From DATLFA01 sp039934635 (lineage in GTDB: Bacteria > Actinomycetota > Acidimicrobiia > Acidimicrobiales > WLNW01), in NCBI GenBank assembly GCA_039934635.1, contig JBDTLT010000041.1, positions 1 through 31,619 on the forward strand: 31,619 bases of DNA, read 5' to 3'. The position numbers and the translations under genes were made by a program. Position 1 is the stretch's first letter, and every line of letters begins with the position of its first letter. The notes beneath the pieces were generated by a model. It was not told the origin of the DNA. It did no database searches and saw only the letters and a program-made list of their open reading frames with translations. Positions 7,823 to 15,161 of this stretch are shown piece after piece.

Positions 7823-8689
7823 ATGAGCGACGCCACGAACCCGGATCCCTTCAGCTTCGACGCGACCAGCCGGCGCGTAGAGGCCGGTCCGTATTCGTTG
7901 CACTATCACGACGCGGGTACCGGGCCGGTGCTGCTGATGTTGCACGGTTCAGGTCCGGGAGTGAGCGGTTGGAGCAACTTCCGCGGCAACCTGCCCGTGC
8001 TCGCGCAGCACTTCCGCGTGTTGATTCTGGATCAACCCGGGTTCGGCCTCAGCGCCAAGCCGACACTCGACCAGAACTACATCGTCATCGCGGCCGACGC
8101 GGTGCGGGCGTTCCTCGACACGCTGGCCATCGAAGAGACCAGCATCGTGGGCAACTCGATGGGCGGTGGCGTTGCCACTCGTTTCACACTCGATCATCCA
8201 GTGCGGGTCGACAAGCTGGTTCTCATGGGGCCGGGCGGCGTTGGTGTCAGCATTCTCAGTCCGGAGCCGTCAGAAGGGATGCGGCTGCTCTTCGCGTTCA
8301 ATCAAGAGCCGACGCGCGAGCGGATGGAAGCGTGGGTTCGTTCGATGGTGTCGGATCCCAAGCTCGTCACCGACGAGCTGCTCGATGAACGCATGGCGAA
8401 CGCAAATCGTCCGGGTGTGCTCGAGTCGATACGCGAGATCTTCTCGACGTTCGCCAATCCCGAGTTCAATCGTATGCCGCCGCTGTGGAGCGAAGTGCAC
8501 CGGTTGCGGACGCCGACATTGTTGATGTGGGGCCAAGACGATCGCGTCGTACCCGTCGAGCAGAGCCTGCTGCCGTTTCGCCGCATCCCCAACGCCGACC
8601 TGATGGGGTTCGCCCGTTGTGGCCATTGGGTGCAGGTCGAGCGCAAGGCCGACTTCGAGCGTCACGTCATCTCGTTCATCCAATCGTGA
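7823..8689 (+). CDS. hsaD: HsaD/BphD-like meta-cleavage product (C-C bond) hydrolase
   Basis: A 288-residue alpha/beta hydrolase, MSDATNPDPFSFDATSRRVEAGPYSLHYHDAG. HsaD hydrolyses the C-C bond of 4,9-DSHA, the ring-cleavage product in steroid degradation; BphD and relatives act on other meta-cleavage products. Family hallmarks are MLHGSGPGVSGWSNFRGNLPVLAQHFRV, DQPGFGLSAKP, the nucleophile S112 in VGNSMGGGVATRF, the acid D240 in MWGQDDRVVP, and H268 in CGHWVQVER. The Asp-His spacing of 28 residues matches what I recall for mycobacterial HsaD. It follows the HsaA-like gene on the same strand, which supports a joint role although no HsaC extradiol dioxygenase is between or beside them. The stop overlaps the start of the lipoprotein gene (GTGA). 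Specificity (steroid or another dienone) cannot be read from sequence. Confidence 0.9.
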   Translation: MSDATNPDPFSFDATSRRVEAGPYSLHYHDAGTGPVLLMLHGSGPGVSGWSNFRGNLPVLAQHFRVLILDQPGFGLSAKPTLDQNYIVIAADAVRAFLDTLAIEETSIVGNSMGGGVATRFTLDHPVRVDKLVLMGPGGVGVSILSPEPSEGMRLLFAFNQEPTRERMEAWVRSMVSDPKLVTDELLDERMANANRPGVLESIREIFSTFANPEFNRMPPLWSEVHRLRTPTLLMWGQDDRVVPVEQSLLPFRRIPNADLMGFARCGHWVQVERKADFERHVISFIQS

Positions 8690-9675
8690 AGGGGCGCGCC
8701 GCCACCATCGTGGTGGTGGTCTGCTTCGCCTCCGTCGGGGCCTGCACCGATAGTGGTCGCACGGTCGCACCGCCCGTCGCGTCAGCAACGTCAATGGCGG
8801 CGACGTCGGCGACGGCGGACCGTCCGCCTACGGTGACAACTGGCTCGCCGCCTGCCGGCGATTCGCGCAGCGGGCCGTGGAATCGCAACCTCGAGTCGCT
8901 GCGCTCGCGTGATGGCCTGAACTTCGCCGAACGACTCGTGATCGTCGAACGGGCCGGAGTTCCGTGCGTGATTCGTGGCGCAGAGGATCGCCTCGTCGCG
9001 GTCTTCCAGTGGTTTCCGTTTGACGATCGGTTGGCGTTCGACCGAGTTGCCATGGCGTTCTCCGATGACGACGGGCGCTCATGGTCACAGCCCACTGCGG
9101 TGAGCGTGACGGGGCTGCCCCCGGAGTTGATGCGTCCCTTCGACCCGGTAGTGGTGCAACTGGCTGACGGAAGGTACCGCCTGTATTTCACGTCGAATGG
9201 TCGCGGATCGGGCGATCGCCCAGCCATCTATTCCGCGGTGTCGACCGATACCCGCAACTACGTGTTCGAGGCCGGCGCGAGATTTGCTCCAACGGCCGGC
9301 ACGGTCGACGCATCGGTCGTGTCGTTTCGCGGTGTGTGGCATCTCTACGCGCACAACCAGCAGGCGAACACGGGCCGTGGATTCCACGCGACGTCCACCG
9401 ACGGCTTGGTGTTCGACCAACAGCCGGACGTCGACGTCGGTGTGGGGCGTCAGTGGATCGGCAACGCGATCGAGGTCGGAGGAAGGCTGCGATACTACGG
9501 CTCCGGTCGCGACGGGATCTGGTCTGCGGTCTCGACCGATGGGGCGATTTGGCAGCTCGACCCCGGCATACGTGCGGTGGCCGGCGACCCGTCGGCGGTC
9601 ACGCGACGCGACGGCGACACCATGCTGGTCGTCGTCGGTGACCTCCGGGCCGACGCCGGCCCCGCACCAGGCTGA
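8686..9675 (+). CDS. Lipoprotein with beta-propeller (sialidase/glycosidase-like) domain
   Basis: A 329-residue protein starting at GTG 8686, which overlaps the hsaD-like stop by four bases. The N-terminus KGRAATIVVVVCFASVGAC is a short lipoprotein signal with lipobox VGAC, giving lipidated C20, followed by a Ser/Thr/Ala-rich linker to about residue 65. The rest shows repeated blade-like motifs: AFSDDDGRSWSQP (an Asp-box-like S-x-D-x-G-x-x-W), PFDPVVVQLADGRYRLYFTSNGRG, STDTRNYVFEAG, STDGLVFDQQP, RQWIGNAIEVGGRLRYYGSG and STDGAIWQLDPG. This is a five-bladed or six-bladed propeller of the sialidase or GH32/43-like type; catalytic residues are not evident, so a binding role is possible. It is probably anchored to the outer face of the membrane. 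The link to the hsaD-like gene is unexplained. Confidence 0.8.
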   Translation: MKGRAATIVVVVCFASVGACTDSGRTVAPPVASATSMAATSATADRPPTVTTGSPPAGDSRSGPWNRNLESLRSRDGLNFAERLVIVERAGVPCVIRGAEDRLVAVFQWFPFDDRLAFDRVAMAFSDDDGRSWSQPTAVSVTGLPPELMRPFDPVVVQLADGRYRLYFTSNGRGSGDRPAIYSAVSTDTRNYVFEAGARFAPTAGTVDASVVSFRGVWHLYAHNQQANTGRGFHATSTDGLVFDQQPDVDVGVGRQWIGNAIEVGGRLRYYGSGRDGIWSAVSTDGAIWQLDPGIRAVAGDPSAVTRRDGDTMLVVVGDLRADAGPAPG

Positions 9676-9687
9676 GTGGGGAGACGA

Positions 9688-9716
9688 TTGACACACCGCG
9701 GTAGTAATGCTAGACA
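9688..9716 (+). promoter_or_regulatory. Predicted sigma-70-type promoter of the luciferase-like gene
   Basis: A perfect -35 box TTGACA at 9688-9693 is followed by 17 bases and TAGACA at 9711-9716, preceded by TGC (extended -10). A start about 9722-9725 would leave a leader of roughly 30 bases before ATG 9755, which has AGGAG five bases upstream. The AT-richer stretch 9702-9736 stands out against the GC-rich surroundings. No experimental support is available from sequence. Confidence 0.6.
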
Positions 9717-9754
9717 TTAGAACGATTCAACCATCTTTCTTCGCAGGAGCGTTT

Positions 9755-10981
9755 ATGGAGTTCGGCGTCTTTGTCAACGGCTACATCCCGGGTCCGGCAG
9801 CCCACATCACGGAGCTCGAGCACAAGGAGCTCTTCCGGGAAGCCGAATACGTGATCTTCGCGGACAAGCACAACTGGAAGTACGCCTGGTTCGGCGAGCA
9901 TCACGCACTGACGGAGTACAGCCATTTGTCGGCGCCCGAGGTCGTGATGGGCTACGTCGCGGCGCAGACCGACTACATCCACCTCTCGACCGGTATCACC
10001 AGCTTGTCGCCTCGCAAAGAGCATCCAGTGCGCTTTGCGGAGCGCGCGGCGATGCTCGATCACTTCACGAACCGTCGCTTCGAGTGGGGCACCGGCCGCG
10101 GCGCCGGCGGCCACGAAGTCGCGAGCTTCAACATCATGGACAAGGCCTCGACCAAGGTCGAGTGGGAAGAAGTGGTCAAAGAGATCCCGCGCATGTGGGA
10201 GCAGGTCGACTACGAGTACCACGGCGAACATTTCACCGTTCCCTATCCCCACAACATCCTGCCGAAGCCCTACGGGCAAGGTCATCCGGCGATCTGGGTG
10301 GCGTGCGGTAACCCGCCGACGTTCAACCGTGCGGGCGAGCTCGGCATCGGCGCCATTGCGTTCAACTTCGAGCCCATCTTCGCGTTGCGCGGCCGCATCG
10401 AGGCATACAAAGAGGGCATCGCCAACTGCACCGATCCGATCGGGCAGTTCAAGAACGACAACGTGATGATCACCAACTCGGTGATCTGCTGCCCGACTCG
10501 TGAAGAAGCACGCGAGATCGCGTTGCGTAAGGGACGCGGCTATCTCGTGTCGATGGTCAACCTCTATCACGACACCATGCCGAAGTCGATGGACGCCATC
10601 ACCTGGCCGAGCACGCCGATCTCGCTACACGACATTGCCGCCGGCGATACCGACGCCCTTCTCGACGGACTCATCGAGGCCGGGTTCATGCTCTTGGGCA
10701 CACCCGAAGACGTATGCGAACAGATCGCACGATGGGGCGACGTCGGCATGGATCAACTCGTGTTCGGTCTGCCCATCGAGGGCATGCACCACGACGAGAT
10801 CCTCGCCACACTCGAACTGTTCGGCGACAAGGTGATCCCCGAGTTCGACAAAGATCGCACGCACTCGACCGATTACTACCGTGCCCAGGCCAAGCCGAAG
10901 TTCGGCACGTTCTCCCAACCGCTGCCCGACATCGAGTGGCCAACCGTCATCCCGGTGAGCGCTCTGGCGCCGCTGGCCTGA
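9755..10981 (+). CDS. LLM-class (luciferase-like) flavin monooxygenase
   Basis: A 408-residue luciferase-like TIM barrel. ATG 9755 has AGGAG five bases upstream; the earlier ATG at 9707 lies inside the predicted promoter and is rejected. Key segments are MEFGVFVNGYIPGP, YAWFGEHHALTEYSHLSAPEVVMGYVAAQT, IHLSTGITSLSPRKEHPVRFAERAAMLDH, RRFEWGTGRGAGGHEVASF, HPAIWVACGNPPTFNRAGELGIGAIAF and a late GTPEDVCEQIARWGDVGMDQLVFGLP. This matches the long-chain actinobacterial group of FMN- or F420-dependent oxidoreductases of about 400 residues. Substrates in this group are hydrophobic or catabolic intermediates. It has its own promoter and is followed after 19 bp by a TetR gene, which suggests that the regulator controls this unit. 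The cofactor cannot be settled from sequence. Confidence 0.9.
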   Translation: MEFGVFVNGYIPGPAAHITELEHKELFREAEYVIFADKHNWKYAWFGEHHALTEYSHLSAPEVVMGYVAAQTDYIHLSTGITSLSPRKEHPVRFAERAAMLDHFTNRRFEWGTGRGAGGHEVASFNIMDKASTKVEWEEVVKEIPRMWEQVDYEYHGEHFTVPYPHNILPKPYGQGHPAIWVACGNPPTFNRAGELGIGAIAFNFEPIFALRGRIEAYKEGIANCTDPIGQFKNDNVMITNSVICCPTREEAREIALRKGRGYLVSMVNLYHDTMPKSMDAITWPSTPISLHDIAAGDTDALLDGLIEAGFMLLGTPEDVCEQIARWGDVGMDQLVFGLPIEGMHHDEILATLELFGDKVIPEFDKDRTHSTDYYRAQAKPKFGTFSQPLPDIEWPTVIPVSALAPLA

Positions 10982-11000
10982 CGAGGCCGCGTTCCCGCTC

Positions 11001-11651
11001 GTGCCTCGCGACGCCACCGCCACCAAAGCGGTGATCCTGCGCGAGGCCGAGCGGTTGTTCGCGCGTCGGGGCCTCTATCAGGTGACTGTCCGAGAGATCT
11101 TGCAGGCCGCCGGCCAACGCAACGTCTCGGCGATCAACTATCACTTCGGCTCGCGCGACGGCGTGCTCAACGAGATCCTCGTCCGGCACGGCGACCCCAC
11201 AGACGTCGCGCGCGGTGAGCTGCTGTCACACTGCGGGCGTGCTGCGAAGTCCCGCGACCTGATTGCCGCGTTGGTGCTGCCGTACGCGGCGCATCTCGCG
11301 ACGTCCAGCGGCCGTGACTACCTTCGTATCGTCGCGCAGCTGTCGGCCGTGTTCAGTACGTGGCGCGAGCCGAACCCCGGTACCGGTCCGTGCGTGCGCG
11401 AGATCCTCGGCATCCTCGAACAGCGGCCCGAAGATCTGCCGGCGGCGATTCGCGGTGAGCGTGTGGTGGAGCTCATCATGCTCATGACGGTGGCCATGGC
11501 CGAGCGAGCGCGGGTGATCGAAGCCGGTCGCGCGGTCGAACTCGACGAAGCGGCGTTCAACGCCAACCTCACCGACGTGCTCGTCGGCGTACTCGAGGCG
11601 CCACTGCATGGTTCGTTGCCGCCGTCGCCGATACTTTTGCCGCTCTGCTAG
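11001..11651 (+). CDS. TetR-family transcriptional regulator
   Basis: A 216-residue regulator starting at GTG 11001 (PRDATATKAVILREAERLFARRGL). The helix-turn-helix is at about residues 28-52: VTVREILQAAGQRNVSAINYHFGSRDGVL, with the usual Y-H-F-x-S/N-K/R motif. The C-terminal ligand-binding half has several hydrophobic helices (LIAALVLPYAAHL, VVELIMLMTVAMAERARVI). It lies 19 bp after the luciferase-like gene and 24 bp before the phosphotransferase-like gene, so it is probably in the same transcript. A likely ligand is a substrate or CoA-ester of the neighbouring enzymes; the operator is not identified. No Shine-Dalgarno is obvious, consistent with coupling to the upstream gene. Confidence 0.88.
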   Translation: MPRDATATKAVILREAERLFARRGLYQVTVREILQAAGQRNVSAINYHFGSRDGVLNEILVRHGDPTDVARGELLSHCGRAAKSRDLIAALVLPYAAHLATSSGRDYLRIVAQLSAVFSTWREPNPGTGPCVREILGILEQRPEDLPAAIRGERVVELIMLMTVAMAERARVIEAGRAVELDEAAFNANLTDVLVGVLEAPLHGSLPPSPILLPLC

Positions 11652-11675
11652 CAAGTCTGGGCAAAGGGGGACGCC

Positions 11676-13025
11676 ATGGCGGTCACGGTCGACGACGGTA
11701 CCGAGCAGATCCGCGAGTGGTTGCGAACGAACCTCGGGGGCAAGGTCGTACGCATCGGCCGCCAGCCTCGCTGGCGCCCGGTTTGGTTCGCCGACATCGA
11801 GCACGACGGTGAGTTGCTCGAGTTGTGCGTGCGGGGCGACCGTACCGACATGCCGCTGATCTTCCCACTCGATCACGAGATGCGATTGCAGGCGACGATG
11901 CACGACCACGGCATCCCGACCGCCAAGGTCTATGGGTGGATTGACGAGCCCATGGCCTACGTGATGGATCGCGTGCCCGGCCGCAACGACTTCGAACAAT
12001 CGACCGACGACGAACGGCGTGCTGCGGTCGACGACTACCTCCAGATCCTCGCGAGGTTGCATGCCCTCGACATCGCTCCGTTCGTCGATGCGGGCATCAT
12101 GCGGGCGCCAACACCACAGCAGTCGGGCACTTTCGGGCTGAGCCGTTACGAGAAGGTGTACCGCTCGATCAAGGTGCATCCCGATCCGTTCATGGAGTTC
12201 TGCCTGGCGTGGCTACGCCGCAATCCCCCCGACTCCAAGCAACGCGAGTCCGCGATCGTCTGGGACTCGGGTCAGTTTCATCATCAAGGCGGCCGCATCG
12301 TGGCCGTGCTCGATGTCGAAATCGGGCACATCGGTGACCCGATGATGGATCTCGCCGCGTGGCGCATGCGCGACACGATCATCGGTTACGGCAATTTCGC
12401 CGAACTGTACGATCGCTACAGCGAGCTAACCGGCGAGCCGATCGACCTCGACGCCATTCAGCGCCACCACTTCGCGTTCACGCTCACCAACCAACTGCCC
12501 CTCGGCGCCGCGTTGCGCGAGCCCGCCCCCGAGTCAGATCTCATGACGAACCTGCAGTGGTGCTGCGAGACCAATCTGTTCGCGACCGAGGCATTGGCCG
12601 AGTTGATCGATGTCGATCTGCCCACGGTCGAGATGCCGACGCCACGCCTCACTCGGGGCACGCCCGCGCATCAGCATCTTGTCCGCGGCCTACGCACCGT
12701 CGACACCGATGACGAATACATCCGCTACAAACTGCGCACGATGTTCCGGCTCGCACGCCACGTCGCACGCGTCGACGAGATCGGCGATGCAGTGTCCGAA
12801 GACGATCTCGACGATTTGCATCAGTTGCTCGGCCATCGATCCGCGTCGTGGCATGAGGGCGAAGCCGAACTCGAGCGCTTCGTCCTCGCCGATGCCGACA
12901 GCGGCCGCCATGACGAGGCGCTCGTAGCGCTCTTTCACAAGCGCAACCTGCGGGCGCAGATGCTGTTGGGTCCCGCAGGTTCGGCAATGGCGCGGCATCT
13001 ACCAATCCAGATGTTCCGCGACTGA
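11676..13025 (+). CDS. Aminoglycoside phosphotransferase-fold protein with altered catalytic loop
   Basis: A 449-residue protein; ATG 11676 has AAAGGGGG just upstream. The APH kinase fold is visible as CVRGDRTDMPLIFPLDHEMRLQATMHDHGIPTAKVYGW, AYVMDRVPGR, LARLHALDI and VAVLDVEIGHIGDPMMDLAAWRMRD. The final part of the fold (the LDxE metal loop, D213) is kept. The Brenner loop, normally HGDxxxxN, reads IVWDSGQFHH (W196-D197-S198), so the His is absent and the Mg-binding Asn is not at its usual place; D197 may be the catalytic Asp in a shortened loop. Homologous proteins fused to acyl-CoA dehydrogenases (ACAD10/11) phosphorylate hydroxyacyl-CoA; a related role fits this catabolic setting. The extra C-terminal 100 residues beyond the usual about 350 are helical and of unknown function. 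Confidence 0.8.
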   Translation: MAVTVDDGTEQIREWLRTNLGGKVVRIGRQPRWRPVWFADIEHDGELLELCVRGDRTDMPLIFPLDHEMRLQATMHDHGIPTAKVYGWIDEPMAYVMDRVPGRNDFEQSTDDERRAAVDDYLQILARLHALDIAPFVDAGIMRAPTPQQSGTFGLSRYEKVYRSIKVHPDPFMEFCLAWLRRNPPDSKQRESAIVWDSGQFHHQGGRIVAVLDVEIGHIGDPMMDLAAWRMRDTIIGYGNFAELYDRYSELTGEPIDLDAIQRHHFAFTLTNQLPLGAALREPAPESDLMTNLQWCCETNLFATEALAELIDVDLPTVEMPTPRLTRGTPAHQHLVRGLRTVDTDDEYIRYKLRTMFRLARHVARVDEIGDAVSEDDLDDLHQLLGHRSASWHEGEAELERFVLADADSGRHDEALVALFHKRNLRAQMLLGPAGSAMARHLPIQMFRD

Positions 13026-13101
13026 GAGTCTCGAGAGGCTTCCCCGTGCCACGTGCTGCTCAACGTCGTGATGGCGCTGCTACCTCGCGGGCGAAGTCGC
13101 G

Positions 13102-13584
13102 TTAGGCGGCGAGCACCGCGGCGACCCACACCGCGATCGCTACAGTTCCCGCCGCGAACTCGAAGGCCATTCCCTTGCCGATGCTGACGATGACGCGCTT
13201 GGTCGAGGTCCACGCATGCGAGTGCGAGCCGAAGCGGATCCGCTCACCGAGGTAGGCCCCGGCGACCACGCCCGCAAACGCACCGATGACCGGGATGACG
13301 AAGAACCCGATGACGCCGCCGACGCCGATCAACGTCCACGTCAGCGAGGCAACCTTTTGCGCCGCAAGTTCGCGTCCGGGTATCCGGTACTTGAGGTACG
13401 TGCCGGCAGCGAGGACGGCGATCATCACGGCCGCCACGACCGCTGCGGTGGCCGATCCTTCCGCAATCGCCCACACGACTCCCATGACAGCGATCAAGAG
13501 CAGACCGGGCACCACCGGCACGAGCACGCCGACGAGCCCGATCGCCATCGCCAGACCTATGAGGATCTCTCCGCCCGTCGACAC
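13102..13584 (-). CDS. DUF456-family membrane protein
   Basis: A 160-residue hydrophobic protein starting at GTG 13584, with GGAGG five bases upstream. Membrane segments are at about residues 5-40 (EILIGLAMAIGLVGVLVPVVPGLLLIAVMGVVWAI region), 46-63, 83-112 (VGGVIGFFVIPVIGAFAGVVAGAYLGE) and 135-160. The VGxxVPxxPG motif and the G-rich AGAYLGER segment are typical of DUF456, small membrane proteins of unknown function found widely in Actinobacteria. It ends 76 bp from the convergent phosphotransferase-like stop; those 76 bp contain no clear terminator hairpin. It is divergent from the small membrane-protein gene at 13756. Confidence 0.85.
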   Translation of the reverse strand: MSTGGEILIGLAMAIGLVGVLVPVVPGLLLIAVMGVVWAIAEGSATAAVVAAVMIAVLAAGTYLKYRIPGRELAAQKVASLTWTLIGVGGVIGFFVIPVIGAFAGVVAGAYLGERIRFGSHSHAWTSTKRVIVSIGKGMAFEFAAGTVAIAVWVAAVLAA

Positions 13585-13626
13585 CTGTACCTCCGGCCCA
13601 TAACTGTTCGCTGAATCGCGGTTCAG

Positions 13627-13700
13627 TTACAACACGACGGTGCGCCGATAGTCTTGCGCCAACTTCTCCAGCGTCACTATGCCGATGCCATAGAACGCAA
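13627..13700 (-). pseudogene. Possible 3' remnant of an MDR oxidoreductase gene
   Basis: On the plus strand the stretch starting TTACAACACGAC at about 13628 matches the first bases of the intact MDR 3' end at 14097 (12 identical bases), then continues GGT..CG.CCG.T.GTCTTGCG with a one-base and a three-base gap. Read on the minus strand it gives TLEKLAQDYRRTVVL then stop, comparable with ALDDMEDRKTTGRTVVVL of the MDR enzyme at 14096-15127. Only about 40 bases are convincingly similar. The open frame extends to 13908, but further upstream the translation has no MDR resemblance. A relic of a gene duplication or recombination is possible; chance similarity of two gene ends is the alternative. Confidence 0.3.
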
Positions 13701-13755
13701 TGGAAACGCCCGAGGCGTATTCGTATTGTTGGTTCCAGACGGAACAGGCGGCCGG

Positions 13756-14073
13756 GTGATCGCGGCCTGTTATCCAGTGGCGGTAGCCTGGGCGATTCTC
13801 GTTGTCGAACGTGGCTACGCGATCGCGATGATCGTGGTCGTTGCTTGGGCTGCCTTCGTGTATGCGCTCGCTAGATCCGGCAAGAAGATGACGAAAGAAC
13901 GCATCCACGACTCGTGGAGGCTCGCGGCGTTCCTGGCGTGGGTAGTGACTGCGATGACGCTACCGGTGTTCGGTCTGGGGCTCATCGTCCTACCCCTCGC
14001 GATCGCATTGACGCTTGCCGGCCGGGCATCAGCGCCGCCGGCGAAAATTGATGCGACGGTGACTCGCAACTAG
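13756..14073 (+). CDS. Small hypothetical membrane protein
   Basis: A 105-residue hydrophobic protein using the GTG at 13756 (IAACYPVAVAWAILVVERGY). It has about four membrane stretches: IAACYPVAVAWAILVV, AIAMIVVVAWAAFVYAL, LAAFLAWVVTAMTLPVFGL and LIVLPLAIALTLAGR, with a positively charged loop RSGKKMTKERIHDSWR between helices two and three. GGCGG just upstream is a weak Shine-Dalgarno. The frame stays open upstream to 13654 (TTG), but that part overlaps the proposed MDR remnant, has a different base composition and looks non-membrane, so the shorter form is preferred. I do not recognise a family. It ends 22 bp from the convergent MDR gene. Confidence 0.5.
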   Translation: MIAACYPVAVAWAILVVERGYAIAMIVVVAWAAFVYALARSGKKMTKERIHDSWRLAAFLAWVVTAMTLPVFGLGLIVLPLAIALTLAGRASAPPAKIDATVTRN

Positions 14074-14095
14074 GTCGCGCGACTGTGCGCGTCGG

Positions 14096-15127
14096 TTACA
14101 ACACGACGACGGTACGGCCGGTGGTCTTGCGATCTTCCATGTCGTCGAGCGCGGCGGGGAGATCGGCGAAACCAACGGTGCGGCCGATGATCGGGCGGAT
14201 CTTGCCTGCGTCGAGTAGCGATTCGAGCGAACGTTGGATCTCGTCGCCGACACTGCGCGGTACGACATTGAAACCCGTCGCTCGCTTCGTCTGCTCCGCG
14301 TCGAGCCGGTACGACAACAACACGCCGCCGATCGATACGTTGCCGAAGCACAACGCTCGAGGCGTCACGGTCGGTTGGTCCTCGGCTTCTATCGCGCTGG
14401 CAAAGCCGATCATCATGAGGCGGCCGTTGCGCGCCATACATTGCAACGAGCGCACGGTTGTTTCGCCGCCGACGCCGTCGAAGACCAGATCGACGCCGAC
14501 TCCATCGGTCGCGTCGAGAACCGCAGCTACGAAGTCATCCTTGCGATAGTCGACCGCGATCTCGGCGCCGAACTCGAGGCAACTCGCCACCTTGTCGGCA
14601 CCGCCAGCGGTCGCGATCACGCGTGCGCCGGCGGCCGCGGCGAGTTGTACGGCAGCCGAGCCCACCCCGCCGGCGGCCGCGTGCACCAACACCCATTCGC
14701 CGGGTCGCACGCGACCGCGTTCGTGTACGCCGAGCCACGCGAGATGGAAGGGAAAATAGAACGCAGCAGCCTCGTGATCGTCGAGCGATGCAGGGGCGTC
14801 GAACACCATGTCGACCGGAGCCACCACCCACTCGGCGTAACCGCCGAACGCGCCCTTCGCGGTGGCCATGACACGGTGACCGAGCCAGTGGTCCGCTCCC
14901 GGTCCGACCTGCTCGACGATGCCGACGACCTCCATACCGAGGGTGTACGGGAGCGGTGGGTTGATCGTCGCGTAGCGGCAGTGGCAACCGTCGATCTCGT
15001 TGAAGTTGAGCGCCGCCGCGCTCGGGCGAACGAGGACTTCTCCCGGGCCGGGCTGTGGCTTCGGAATGTCGTCGAGTCGTAGCGCGTACGACGGCCGTCC
15101 CGCACGGTGTACTCGCCATGCCTTCAT
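14096..15127 (-). CDS. MDR-family NADPH:quinone oxidoreductase-like protein
   Basis: A 343-residue medium-chain reductase/dehydrogenase with ATG 15127 and AGGAGG nine bases upstream. The N-terminal GroES-like domain runs through PGPGEVLVRPSAAALNFNEIDG, then LGMEVVGIVEQVGPGADHWLGHRVMA. The Rossmann domain has VLVHAAAGGVGSAAVQLAAAAGARVIAT (A-A-G-G-V-G NADPH loop), followed by LVFDGVGGETTVRSLQCMARNGRLMMIGFA. The catalytic-zinc cysteine is not seen at its usual place, so it belongs to the zinc-independent quinone reductase/enoyl reductase group (crotonyl-CoA reductase or QOR-like). The end IIGRTVGFADLPAALDDMEDRKTTGRTVVVL is family-typical. It is divergent from a paralogue at 15162, with 34 bp between the starts. 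Confidence 0.9.
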   Translation of the reverse strand: MKAWRVHRAGRPSYALRLDDIPKPQPGPGEVLVRPSAAALNFNEIDGCHCRYATINPPLPYTLGMEVVGIVEQVGPGADHWLGHRVMATAKGAFGGYAEWVVAPVDMVFDAPASLDDHEAAAFYFPFHLAWLGVHERGRVRPGEWVLVHAAAGGVGSAAVQLAAAAGARVIATAGGADKVASCLEFGAEIAVDYRKDDFVAAVLDATDGVGVDLVFDGVGGETTVRSLQCMARNGRLMMIGFASAIEAEDQPTVTPRALCFGNVSIGGVLLSYRLDAEQTKRATGFNVVPRSVGDEIQRSLESLLDAGKIRPIIGRTVGFADLPAALDDMEDRKTTGRTVVVL

Positions 15128-15161
15128 ACGCGTGCCCCTCCTGCGTGTACGTTGAGTCGCT

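Noticed and set aside
9717..9734. KstR-like operator (TTAGAACGATTCAACC)
   Set aside because: The right half does not complete the AACnnGTT core and spacing is one base short, so it is not a credible KstR site.
13627..13908. Minus-strand 93-codon reading frame as a gene
   Set aside because: Upstream part has no recognisable motif and is antisense to a better membrane-protein frame; only the last 15 codons look meaningful and these resemble an MDR gene end.
14234..15082. Long plus-strand open frame opposite the MDR gene
   Set aside because: It is Arg/His-rich antisense coding typical of high-GC genomes and the minus-strand MDR protein is unmistakable.
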